Assembly: GCA_035578155.1 (NCBI GenBank)
Contig: JAPWDM010000005.1
Coordinates: 17,978,877-18,042,876 of the forward strand
Origin: Brachynemurus nebulosus
Lineage: Eukaryota > Arthropoda > Insecta > Neuroptera > Myrmeleontidae
Reading direction: 5' to 3'
Length of the DNA: 64,000 nt
Made by a program: the position numbers and the translations under genes. Below the pieces are notes generated by a model. The model did no database searches and was not told the DNA's origin. It saw only the letters and a list, made by a program, of their open reading frames with translations. Below, piece by piece: positions 12,112 to 22,076 of the stretch; the stretch's first letter is position 1, and each line of letters starts with the position of its first letter.

Positions 12112-12160
12112 TGCCGAGCTAGGCCCCCGGGCTACAGCCCCGGTTGCCCTCCTTTTCGCT
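12112..12160. repeat. GC-rich repeat-end fragment
   Basis: GGCCCCCGGGCTACAGCCCC followed by GGTTGCCCTCC is similar to 6490-6540 in inverted sense. It is probably one end of a decayed MITE. Confidence 0.3.
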
Positions 12161-12198
12161 GGTCCTGGTTGTTAGATAATTTGACACTTAAAAACACA

Positions 12199-12336
12199 TG
12201 CGTTCCTATGGAAACCGTGTTATAAGATTATCGTGTTACAGGAAAACTGTCACTGCATTTTGTTCCGCGTTCTATTGAAACCGCGTTTTGAGAACATCGT
12301 GTTACAGGAGAGCTATTACAGTTTTGAATCATTATC
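12199..12336 (+). repeat. Two-unit tandem duplication of about 70 bp
   Basis: Unit 1 has GCGTTCCTATGGAAACCGTG then ATCGTGTTACAGGA. Unit 2 has GCGTTCTATTGAAACCGCG then ATCGTGTTACAGGA. The units are about 75% identical. No function is seen. Confidence 0.65.
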
Positions 12337-12942
12337 ATATTCAAATGTGTAGTCATTGATCGATTAGAGTAAATTTTGAAAATTACAACAACTAAAGAAA
12401 TGTTTACATACCAAAACTTTAATTTGGTTTTCGTTGACTTCAGTCAGTTGCGACAAAACTCACTTGTAATTTTATTTAAAATACTTTAGTTTTTCTCTAA
12501 ATATGCATTTTTTAATAATTTACAAATTTTTGAATATTTATTATTAACTATTAATGTAAACAATGTCGTGGTGTGTGATTTGAACACATGTTCTGTTGTA
12601 TGTTCCCAAGGTTGCAACTGATTTTCACACAAACAACAAGTGACTTCTGATAATATGAAAACGGAATTGTACTAGGTATCTTATGAGTGCATTAAATCCT
12701 AGATACATTATCACATATGTACTATTTATACATATCTATAATATAAGGTACTGATGGCAAATTGGGATAACTTTGTAAATAATAAACAAATATTTTACTT
12801 CGAAAAAATACCACTTTTATTTTGAAACTGTGACAATATTGTTTCGAACCGTCAGTTCATTTTCAAACAGAATAAATACTACATTCGTTACATGCCTTAT
12901 ATACTAATTTTATGTACCTATACTTATTAAGGGGGGGTGGTC

Positions 12943-13110
12943 AATTCAATGATCCACCGCGCGTTTAATATACCTTTGTCGGAAGGAAATTTTAAAAAAG
13001 AAATAAATAATATTAAAATAATAGCGAATAATAACGGATATAATTCAAACCTAATCGATAAATTAATAGCTAAGAAAGAATTTAAACAAACCTTAAAAGA
13101 AATTTACTAG
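12943..13110 (+). pseudogene. Penelope-like polyprotein linker region, broken
   Basis: The frame reads SMIHRAFNIPLSEGNFKKEI, then lysine- and asparagine-rich residues and GYNSNLIDKLIAKKEF, ending at TAG 13108-13110. This matches the segment between reverse transcriptase and GIY-YIG endonuclease in Penelope-like elements, recognised from family knowledge. A local duplication of about 26 bp (TTAAACAAACCTTAAAAGAA at 13083-13102 and again from about 13120) causes the stop and shifts the frame relative to the endonuclease downstream. The frame starts right at the inner edge of the left arm, so everything N-terminal to it has been lost. It cannot make a working protein. Confidence 0.75.
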
Positions 13111-13184
13111 TTTTAAGGTTTAAACAAACCTTAAAAGAAATTTAAAACTATAACATATTTGGGTAAAATATCAGATAAAATTAA

Positions 13185-13496
13185 AAATCGGGTATCTACA
13201 AATTAAACTGCCAAGATTGTAATGGTTCTTACATCGGTCAAACTGGTAGAAACTTTGAAACCCGGAGAGCAGAGCATTTTAGGTCATATAGAAATAAGAA
13301 ATCCGACTCTGCTTTTGCGAGACACTTAATAGACACCGGACACACACCAGAACGGGAAATTACTGTGTTACACGAGGCAAGCAAAGGAGAGAAGTTAACA
13401 ATCCTAGAAGCAATAGAAATAAATAAAGATAGCTCCGACCACCTTTTAAATGATTACACCGATATTTACAGTTCAAGTTTATTTTCAATATTATAA
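13185..13496 (+). pseudogene. GIY-YIG endonuclease of a Penelope-like element
   Basis: A frame of 103 residues ends at TAA 13494-13496. It opens KSGIYKLNCQDCNGSYIGQT, then GRNFETRRAEHF. GIY and SYIGQT are the two halves of the GIY-YIG signature, the C-x2-C pair matches the insert typical of Penelope-like elements, and R/E in the following helix are the expected catalytic side chains. Later FARHLIDTGHTP fits the family's H-x4-GH region, and the last part (EKLTILEAIEI) supplies the usual late glutamate. In the family this enzyme nicks target DNA to prime reverse transcription. A frameshift separates it from the linker upstream, so it is a relic. Enough is kept to assign the family with confidence. 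Confidence 0.85.
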
Positions 13497-14239
13497 CTTA
13501 TTTAAATTTTAATTTCTGTTTAAAACTGTATTTACTGTAATATTGTCTTTTTGTCATTTTCAAGTTCAATCTTTTGCCACGTGTTTGTTTGCCTCTTGTC
13601 ACATGTAATGTAATCTTGTGTTTCTTGATTTTTGGATTCTCCTATCATTCCCACCCTTTCAACTTCCACATTATAGACCACTCCCCCTTAATAAGTATAG
13701 GTAGATAAAATTAGTATATAAGGCATGTAACAAATGTAATATTTATTCTGTTTGAAAATGAACTGACGGTTCGAAACAATATTGTCACAGTTTCAAAATA
13801 AAAGTGGTATTTTTGCGAAGTAAAATATTTGTTTATTAGTTACAAATATGGAATACCATAAAGTAACGCTCAAATCTATTAATATTATGGGATAACTTTA
13901 CCAGAGAAAAAAAAATTCATTTAAATGTTACCTATTATAACATATGAATCGTTCACAAGATAAATCGATTAACTCCACTCTTTCAAATTTTCCAAATTCA
14001 AACGGTAAAGTACAGATGTGCTGGTTTTTCTTAATCAATGCAAAATTTAAAATAAAATAAAAAATTCAATACTATATTTTTTATTAAAGCACGGCGTCAA
14101 TGTTAAAAACTGATTAACATAAATAATTTGACAAGTATTCTTATAAATATTTGATTTAAGTCTACGTATTTATTTTAAAAATACTATATTGTCAATAATT
14201 TTCCCTCTTTCTAAAAATATGTGTTAAATAATTCTTCTC

Positions 14240-14296
14240 TATATCAGTGGTGTTTACTGAATACTATCATAGTATTCAGTAAACACCACTGATATA
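14240..14296. repeat. Perfect 27-bp hairpin
   Basis: Arms 14240-14266 and 14270-14296 are exact reverse complements around TCA. The lack of decay suggests a young foldback or recent snapback duplication. Confidence 0.95.
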
Positions 14297-14562
14297 ATTA
14301 TACTACTAATACAAAATTTATACATAATTATGATTTCCATTAATTCTACTTTTCATAGTGATGCCGACATTTAATAAAAAAAATTGTATTGGAATTTTTT
14401 ATTCCTTTTTAAATTTTGAATCAGCCATTAGAACGCTTGTGGTCACTTTTTGTTAAAAATTAGGGTTAAGTCCCTCGTCTACATTACTAAAGTCAAATTT
14501 ATATATAAAGAAAATGATTCATTTCAAAAATAAAGTTTTGTCACATATAAAAGATATTAGAA

Positions 14563-14745
14563 TTTCTACTATCCTTTTTCAATACACTGATTTCTCGTTG
14601 TAAGTAACTTGAAATAGAATCATATATCTTACTCTTTTTAGATAATAAAATTCGCATATATATAAAAAGAGTAAGGCATATGATTCTATTTCAATTTTGA
14701 TGTTGCTTACAACGAGAAACCAATGTATATTAGATAGTAGATCTT
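14563..14745. mobile_element. Foldback MITE, about 75-bp arms
   Basis: Left arm includes TTTCTCGTTGTAAGTAAC and GAAATAGAATCATAT, then ACTCTTTTT. The right arm carries the reverse complement with a short insertion. Outer parts (CTACTATCC / GATAGTAG) also pair. Only about 26 bp separate the arms. Confidence 0.8.
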
Positions 14746-14925
14746 GTGAGAGATAGCTATATTACGAGTTACGTCTAAAACATAAATTTATGGGAATGAG
14801 TCATTTGCAGTTGTCGCTGGTTTCTCTATATATTATTAATTGTTTGAATTTGCTTGAGTTTGTTACCTACCATTAGTACTTGAGTACCACTGAACTATCA
14901 AAAACTGATTATAAAAATTGAACTA

Positions 14926-15786
14926 AGGTAAAAGACCCGGTAATTGACCCTGGCCCAGTTTCTGAACTTTTCAATTTTGTTATAAATTAATAAAAAAACT
15001 ATATTTTAAATAAGAAAAAAAATAAATTCTTAATTTAAAGTAATCTATTCTGTGTCTAATGAACAGCAATTTAAAAAGTTTAGAATATATTAACTAAATA
15101 AAAAAAAATTTTTAAGTTTAAAATGTGTGTAAACACTATTTTTTTGGTAGTTTCTTAACAGTTTATGTTACAAAGTACTCATTTTGATCTGTGCAATATT
15201 CATCATGTAAGTATGAAAACTTAATTAAAAATATATGAGCAGGTTAATATTTGTTTAAAATTTATTTTAAAATATTTATAAAATACCTTAGAATGATTTT
15301 TATTATTGAAATATGAGGGTCAATTACTAGGCTCACTTCTAAAGTGGTATGGCCCAATTAAATTCTAACCAGTTTTTGTTAGTTATTTTGTTATTTATAG
15401 TTATCTTCGATTAGTTTTTGTTATTTTTCATAACGTATATAACATTAAACATTCATTTTTATCAATAAAAAATTATTTATAAATTAAATTTTAAAAAACT
15501 GTATTTTTAAATTTAAGAATCAGAAACTAGGCCACTGTCAGGGTCAGAAACTGTCACATGAGAAATTTTGAAGGTCAAAAACTGGGTCCTTTTTGTAAAT
15601 TTTTAAAACATTAATTTAAATTATTAATTCAATTCAAATAATTATTTTACTTGTATGGCTTTATTTTGAAAGCCATAAACTAGTTGATAAAATTATTAAT
15701 TGTCTCTTAAGTTGAAACTTATATTTATTACTGTCGTTTAACCTCAGCCGTCACTCTTAAAAGGTCAGAAACTAGGCCCGTTACCT
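14926..15786. mobile_element. TA-flanked element with AGGTAA ends and CAGAAACTAGGCC motifs
   Basis: TA at 14924-14925 and 15787-15788 flanks ends AGGTAAAAGACCCGG and, reversed, AGGTAACGGGCCTAG. The motif GGCCYAGTTTCTGACC occurs at both ends and internally near 15309, 15525, 15548 and 15575. No coding frame is present. This is the same style as the elements at 4894 and 38603. Confidence 0.75.
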
Positions 15787-15788
15787 TA

Positions 15789-16627
15789 CATAAAAATTTG
15801 ATAATGTTGCCGTACAGGTAATAAACTACATAAACAAATTTACTTTTCGACTACCCGTACTTCGATACTACGTAGTTTGTACTTGATCATTTTTACAACG
15901 GTATCCCAATTTAAAAACATTAAAGAAGGACTTAAAAAATCATCGAATTTCATTTATTCTTTTTAAGGCACTGAAAAATTTTTATTTTTAAAATTTAGTT
16001 CAGAAAGGGTTATAGGGTTATGATCCACCTCTCCGTGTCCGTACTTTCACCCACATTATAACTTTTTGTACTTTATTTATGAAATTTACATTTATATTAC
16101 ATTTAAAATGAAAAATATGAGTTAGAATCAACAATCAGTAAGATACTGTTGTTGGATTTAAACCTAATACAAGTTTATTCAACTGTATGTTGAATTATCT
16201 GCCGGACCTTATTTGCCCCAACTATTTTACATACATATTATGCATATTATGTATATGTGTCTATTTTTTATGAAGGCGCCACTTTACAGTGTGTGAAGTT
16301 GGTGAAGTTATACACGCGAGTGATAGAATGGATGATTAAGAGATATACATATAACATATGTTTAAATTGTCTTTAGGATTTCGTAGTCATAATCACGAAA
16401 TTCTTATAGATTTGTCATGTTTGTCATCGTATTAGGTAATCTATTTGTACTTGAGCACTTCATAATAGGCAGTGTCGGACTTTACGCAACTTAATAGACA
16501 GCATTGTTTTTTCTTTTTTTTTTTTAAACTATTTTTGAAATTTTTTAAATTCGTATACAAAGTAAAAAGTTCAGATAATCATATGTTATTAACAAACAAA
16601 AGGCTAATTTTAATATTAAATAGTAAA
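15789..16627. other. AT-rich non-coding stretch
   Basis: No gene or repeat structure that I can support. Confidence 0.4.
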
Positions 16628-17010
16628 TACCCTTGTCGCAGCATCTTGCTATCTTATGTGATTTTTTCCCCTCTTTACCATAATTTAAAGAAAATTTTGA
16701 AAAAGTTTTGAATTTTTGTAAATTTTAGAAAAAATTTTACTTTTTTGACGAAATATTTTTATCTATCTCGAAAAACGGTTAACATAGGATTATGGCTCAA
16801 AAACTTATGTAATTTTTTCCGTTTCTTACCATTGTGTAAAAAAATGTTGAAAAATTGCTGAATTTTTGTAAATTTTGGCAAAAAACTTATTTTAGCTAAA
16901 CAAAAAACGCTGCTATTGGTTAACAAACTAATCCAAAATTTTTGGACTTTCAACGTTTTTTCCAAATTTCGTAAAACTAGGATGTTTTGTTCGAGAATTA
17001 TCGTGCGGAC
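16628..17010 (-). repeat. Second copy of the CGATAACTCTCGAACGA repeat
   Basis: Read on the minus strand it parallels 9050-9375: GCACGATAATTCTCGAACAA, then a shared stretch with ACGAAATTTGG and GAAAGTCCAAAAAT, and finally GATGCTGCGACAAGGG. It lacks the AT microsatellite and has an internal near-duplicate (around 16660-16735 and 16805-16880). Confidence 0.7.
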
Positions 17011-17524
17011 AATTAATAAATTCCATTACTTATCCCGATAATTTTTTACTTACATTTTACTCCGAGAATTGTAGAAAATTCTAACTATTGACTGCGAAAT
17101 CCTGACTTAATTCGTGTCTAGCACGCACTTGTTTAATTGTTAAAGTATGTGTTCAACAAACACAGGCGTTTAACAAACAAACGCTTCGTAGTACGTTTGT
17201 ACATTTCACGATATCAACCAACACTGTAATAAAATGAGTGTAATATTGTAATGATAGCTGATGGGACTAATAGAGATGATGCAACAAGCGGATTAAACTA
17301 AACAGATTATTAATTTTATGTGTGTATTGTAAAAGACATAAGGAGCGAAATACGTGTACGCATCATCAGGAATTTATGAAAATTTTCGTTCAAATGGATG
17401 ACACATTAGAGATTAAAAAGTTATTAGAAAATCCCCAAAAAACCAATAAAATTATTGGTTCAAATTAAAACTAGTTAACTTTTTTTTTTCGAAATCTCGT
17501 TCCACTTTTTTAATCGAAATTATT

Positions 17525-18318
17525 TCGAGCCATTACCACCATTTTAGCGTAACCGACAAATATCAAACTTTTACAGGAGAAGGATTTTTTAAATATTTGT
17601 ATGGCGCTAGCAATATTTCTGCTATCTTAATTTTATTACGCCTGAGCGTATTATTCCTATTATTTTATTAACCTTACGATAAAGATGGTTATTGTCGGTT
17701 ACGCTAAAATGTGAAAATGTGTTGTATTAACGATAAACTAAGCAGTTGCTATAACTCGTTAATTAACGAATTTTGGAGAAAAACGTTAATACTGCTTGGC
17801 CCGTTAGGCCGGCCACACACGTTCAGTTTCAACTGACAGTTTGAACTGAATAATTTAAACTGTCAGTTGAACTTGTACACTGTAGAAGCACACATACGTA
17901 CAGTTCAATCCTTCAGTTCTTACCATGGATTCGAAACAGCAGGGCAATTTCACCCAGCAACGTCTTTAACTCTGTGAAAATTATATTGTTAAAACGCTCA
18001 AAAACCAAACACTCTTGCTCCTGACACAAATTGAACTGAAAACTGTACAGTTGAACCACACACGTAACAATCAGTTGAACTTTTCAGTTTAAAAAATTGA
18101 AATTTCATTCGTCTCAGTTTAACTGTACAGTTTCGTTGAACTGAGACTGAAATACCCACACACGTAGAGGTTAAACTGTATAGTTGAACTGTTCAGTTCA
18201 AACTGTCAGTTGAAACTGTACGTGTGTGGCGGGCCTTACAGTTTAAAATGTTGCTTGCAATAAAAATCTCAATTTCGATAAAAGTGTCGCTTACGATAAA
18301 TCGGCGGTAATGGCTCGA
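17525..18318. mobile_element. TIR element with TCGAGCCATTACC ends, host of a nested PIF MITE
   Basis: Left TCGAGCCATTACCACCATTT and right (reversed) TCGAGCCATTACCGCCGATT pair for about 40 bp including the GTAA-CGACA part. A third copy of TGTCGGTTACGCTAAAAT lies inside at about 17694-17711 and pairs with 17541-17566. The target duplication is unclear. Confidence 0.65.
17817..18235. mobile_element. PIF/Harbinger-like MITE with CAGTT palindromes
   Basis: Flanked by TTA (17814-17816 and 18236-18238). Ends GGCCGGCCACACACGT and, reversed, GGCCCGCCACACACGT. Motifs such as CAGTTCAAACTG and CAGTTTGAACTG recur throughout both halves. A short ATG frame near 17924 (MDSKQQGNFTQQRL) may be a transposon-protein scrap, not assignable. 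Confidence 0.85.
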
Positions 18319-18784
18319 TTTGTTCCCACAAAATTACTTGAGGAAGCTGATCATCACTTCATAATAAAAAATGAATCATTAACTAATATTTGATTACCCT
18401 ATACCCGTAGACTTGATGCTACAGGCCTAAATTTGGAAAAAAGGAAAGGACGAACTCGAAAATATTTCTTCTAATTGCTTCCAGTTTCATCATTCGATCA
18501 TTAAATTATTTTAATTCGTGGGTGACTGATTGAATTCAGCGTAATTGAATGTCAACTTTTCATTTTCAAAATGAATTTTCTTTTAGAAAGGAGTATTTTT
18601 TCTAGTAGTTATAAGTACAGACCTAATCTAACAATAAGAAAAAATGAAAAGAATGACTTCGAAAACCTATAGTTCTATAAGAACATTGACTTAAGACATT
18701 GAACAATTTAACGAACCTGATGATGTCATCAGAATTAAAAATTTCTCTTTTCTCAAATCAAGCTGCATGGAAGTTATTTAAATA

Positions 18785-19435
18785 CAAGGGGTGTTCAAAA
18801 AGTATCGGACTTTTGTTAATCAAAAGTGCATTAAGTAGTCTCCTTGGCGATGCACACACTTTCCTCAGCGCTTCTGCCACTGTTCAAAACATTTTTGGAC
18901 GGCATTTTTTGGAATGCTGTTAAGCTCGGCCGTCGTGTTCTGTTTAATATCTTCTCTTCCTTGAAATTGAGTTCCTTACAGGGGCATTTTCAGCTTAGGA
19001 AATAGCCAGAAGTCGCAGGGAGCCATGTCGGGGGAGTACGGAGCTTGGCGAACCAGCGGAGTGTTGTTTTTAGCGAGAAAACTCTGAATTAGATGTACAG
19101 AGTGAGCAGGTGCATTGTCGTGATGGAGCTGCCAAGTTTTTGTTGCCCACAGATTCGGTTGTTTGTGCCGCACAGCATCACGTAGGCGACGAAGAACCTC
19201 AAGATAGTATTCTTTTGTGATGGTTTGGATTTTATAACTTGATAAAAACCGCCGAGCACAACAGAGAGGTCTACACCACTAGGTTGACTGCTGGCGACTG
19301 AAGCTTTGTCATAACACGAAACAGTGCATGCGCACGCATGACAGTCCCCTCCACATCCCTACTAAACATGGCCGCCGGAGCTTCATTCATTTAAGGGGGA
19401 GGACCGAATGTCCGATACTTTTTGAACAGCCCTCG
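18785..19435 (-). mobile_element. Internally deleted mariner element
   Basis: TA flanks (18783-18784, 19436-19437) surround ends CAAGGGGTGTTCAAAAAGTA and, reversed, CGAGGGCTGTTCAAAAAGTA. At about 650 bp it is half the length of a full mariner (about 1.3 kb). Only the C-terminal part of the transposase remains. Confidence 0.9.
18820..19245 (-). pseudogene. mariner transposase, C-terminal fragment with in-frame stops
   Basis: The minus-strand frame from 19245 to TGA at 18820 reads YKIQTITKEYYLEVLRRLRD, then TWQLHHDNAPAHS and YSPDMAPCDFWLFPKLK. HHDNAPAH carries the second catalytic aspartate of the DD34D triad. The third aspartate lies in YSPDMAPCDFWLFP, with the expected spacing of about 34 residues. 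The frame then meets two in-frame stops, after PKLKMPL and after QWQKR, while still matching mariner C-termini (IPKNAVQKCFEQW, GKCVHRQGDY). The N-terminal DNA-binding half and first catalytic aspartate fall in the internal deletion. The fragment cannot transpose anything. Confidence 0.9.
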
Positions 19436-19988
19436 TAAGAGCGATTGGCTAACTGTGGCAATTTGAGTTTGAACTTTCCATTTTTATTATCAAAGTGATG
19501 AAATTCGTTTTAGAAATATAATAACTGATTGGACAGAAATCGTTTTTCTAGTGATTTTACAGACTTAGTTTTGAATAAAATGAAAAGAACGATTTCAGAA
19601 ATATATAGCTCGCTTCCAATTTTATTTTATTTACAATTTTTAAAGTATTAAGAAATTTTAGCAAATATGATGTCAAAAAAAATTCTTTTATCGAATGAAC
19701 CTCTATGGAAGTTATCTAACAATAAGTAAGAGTGACTGGTTGAACTTAGAGAATTTGGATGGGAACTATTTTTAGAGAGAATCATTTTTATTCTTATTTC
19801 CAATAAGAATAAAATTGATCCTTCCTGGTGCTTCCACCATTAATAAAACTTTCTTAGTTTCTATTTACTGGAAGTTTTGAAATCTAGCTCGTTTTCTATG
19901 AGTACCAACAAAAATTATCGACTGTAAGTAAAAAATTTTTAGTTGATTTTCATTTTTCTTATGTTACTCGTTTGTATGATATTTATAA

Positions 19989-20056
19989 CACTGTTACACA
20001 AATATCTGTAAGCCACACATGCCTGTGGCACTGTTACACAAATATCTGTAAGCCAC
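19989..20056 (+). repeat. 40-bp-spaced tandem duplication
   Basis: CACTGTTACACAAATATCTG plus TAAGCCAC occurs twice, 40 bp apart, without a mismatch. It looks like a recent slippage duplication. Confidence 0.9.
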
Positions 20057-20539
20057 TGATTTCACATATGTATTTAAAATTATTATCTATCGTATCCTAT
20101 GGGTAACAATATCGGCCATCGCATGAACTTGGCCGTTGATCGTTTGTGCTTGACTCTAGTCGCCTCGAATAGATAGCTAGAAAATAGGAAGGAGACTCAC
20201 TTGTTCGCTTCATATTGTTCCAAAAACAACTGAAGAACAACAACAACAACAAACAATAGGTATTATAATTTTTCCTGTTCATTTGTTTAATGAATTTATG
20301 GTTGAGAAATGAATTCGGAATTTGCACGAAATAATTTATTTTGTTATTTACTGAAGTGAAATTTGGGACGAAACGTTACAATCTCTCTCGCTAAACAGTT
20401 GATCTCCTAATTTTCTCGAATACCGACAAGTTCCTACTATAAAACAAACAAAGCGGGGATATCACTTCTTTGGCTAGTATAGTTTGGCTATCTATATACT
20501 TGTACTTAATAAAAAGTTTCCTTAGTTTTCTTAATTAAT

Positions 20540-20680
20540 TTTTACGAATTAATAATTTAAACTGTTAATTAAAATTGACATAGTGTTTGAAAAATTACCA
20601 AACTGGATCGGCTGGGACTCGAACCCGGATCTCTTGGTTACCAGCCAAGCGCCTTACCAACTAGGCCACCGATCACTTTT
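20540..20680 (-). repeat. tRNA-bearing repeat, copy 1 (tRNA part and tail only)
   Basis: The minus strand has a tRNA-like module followed by a tail with TTTTTCAAACACTATGTCAA. The same tail follows the modules near 25.0, 25.5 and 51.8 kb. The 5' portion of about 250 bp seen in other copies is absent here. Confidence 0.75.
20605..20675 (-). tRNA. tRNA-like module, Thr(GGT)-type anticodon loop
   Basis: 71 nt folding as a tRNA. The acceptor pairs CCGATCC with TGATCGG (one end mismatch). The D-arm is GGCCTAGTTGGTAAGGC. The anticodon stem CTTGG/CCAAG is perfect with loop CTGGTAA, giving GGT. The T-arm is GGGTTCGAGTCCC with intact B-box. The acceptor is weak at its end, and the shared tail shows this is a repeat-borne copy, so I doubt it is a working tRNA gene. 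Confidence 0.55.
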
Positions 20681-20699
20681 TTCACAATTTAAACTGGTT

Positions 20700-21324
20700 C
20701 AAACAATTTTACAAATCGAAACAAATAATTAAAATGGTATTGCGCAATAAAATCTACAGAGTCTACATACCTAATATATAGTATAACCCTTCAATATAAT
20801 CTACCGACGCCGACGTTCAATAATATTGTACATCAAATTTTGTGCTATATTATTGAAAATGTGGCGGGTGTTTAAGACTTTATATATACGTTAGAAAAAG
20901 TATGTTTACAATAAAAAAAAATATTTTTTATAACACCCGCTTCTAAAGTTCAATATTCGAGCGTTGTGTAGTGGGCGTGAAGAGCAGTTTTCATATTATT
21001 GTAAAACAAACGACAGTAACTGTGTGCGAAAGTACAACTGTGCGTGAAAGTAGCTAAAACTATGCGAGAAAATAATGATATTCATTTGTCAATGATAATC
21101 ATATTCAAATTAAACATGGAAACGATCAACAAATTAATAAAAAAAATAAAAATGATCTACAAATTAATAAAAAAAAAATAAAAATGATCTACAAATTAAT
21201 AAAAAAAAATTTTTTTCATATAACATTATAAAATAAAATTAACCCTATTATTTTCTAAAATTGCTTAAAAATAATTAATTTTTTTCTCTCTATTAAACTT
21301 TCGAAGCCATCGTTATAAAAAATT
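20700..21324. other. AT-rich non-coding stretch
   Basis: A short direct triplicate of AAATGATCTACAAATTAATA (21130-21205) is the only structure I see. Confidence 0.5.
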
Positions 21325-21556
21325 ATGTTCGATACGTATACGTAAAGAGACGTATCTAATAGGCTTAAATTGGGGCACTCGCTAAAGGGACTGACGCATA
21401 CACAACGAGATCTCGTGCGCTTATCCTCACGAGCCGTCAGGCGAGTGGGGGTATATAGCGCACTCAATCTCGTTGTGTATGCGTCAGTCCCTTAGACTCG
21501 TGCCCCAATTTAAGCCTACTAGAATACCTCTCTTTACGCATATGTATCGAAAATAA
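21325..21556. mobile_element. Foldback MITE with about 80-bp arms
   Basis: Arms at about 21330-21412 and 21464-21549 are near-perfect inverted repeats, for example TAGGCTTAAATTGGGGCA and GGGACTGACGCATACACAAC then GAGAT. The spacer is about 50 bp. High arm identity suggests a fairly young element. Confidence 0.9.
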
Positions 21557-22076
21557 CTATTTTTTAACTAAAAACACTTTTTTTTTTTTTTAAATTTAGA
21601 ATAATTAGTTATAGTTACCAGTAATATAGAATGATTGACTATTATTGTATATTATACACTTAGACCTTTTTCTTTCCTTTTTTTAAGTATAATTTTCTTT
21701 TTTTTTCTAAAGAACTTTTCTGAAATTTCCATCTCTTGTTTTGGGGTCGTTATTTTACACAAAAAATTATGCCGGATGTGCAATTTATATCAAAATCCCG
21801 GTCAAAAATTCGTAACGACCTTTAGCTGCATACTTATAAATAAATTTACATGTCGAGAACGCTGGCCTTTATATAATTAAAACTGATTTATTATTTATAA
21901 AGACCAATTAGAGTAAAAGCTTTTTTTGAAATATATTTTCTGATTTTTTATGGGGAATATATTGTATATATCGAAAGAAAATCGTATAAATCTATAAATC
22001 TGATTTTATGCTTAGTCGGACAAATACATTTTTTGGAACCTGTTTCACTAATAATTAACAATAATTTTTCATTACA
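21557..22076. other. AT-rich non-coding stretch
   Basis: Nothing recognisable. Confidence 0.4.

Larger units (their letters stand above)
12775..13887 (+). mobile_element. Penelope-like retroelement, 5'-truncated, with inverted terminal arms
   Basis: Flanked by a perfect 12-bp target duplication TGGGATAACTTT (12763-12774 and 13888-13899). The arms, about 12775-12955 and 13670-13850, are inverted repeats, matching the inverted pseudo-LTR layout known in Penelope-like elements. Between them lies only the end of the open frame: the linker before, and most of, the GIY-YIG endonuclease. The reverse transcriptase is missing. The last bases (GGAATACCATAAAGTAACGC then TCAAATCTAT) are shared with two other loci. 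Confidence 0.9.

Noticed and set aside
20605..20675. Functional tRNA-Thr gene
   Set aside because: The fold is good, but the same module and tail occur in other repeats with different anticodons, so a repeat origin is more likely.
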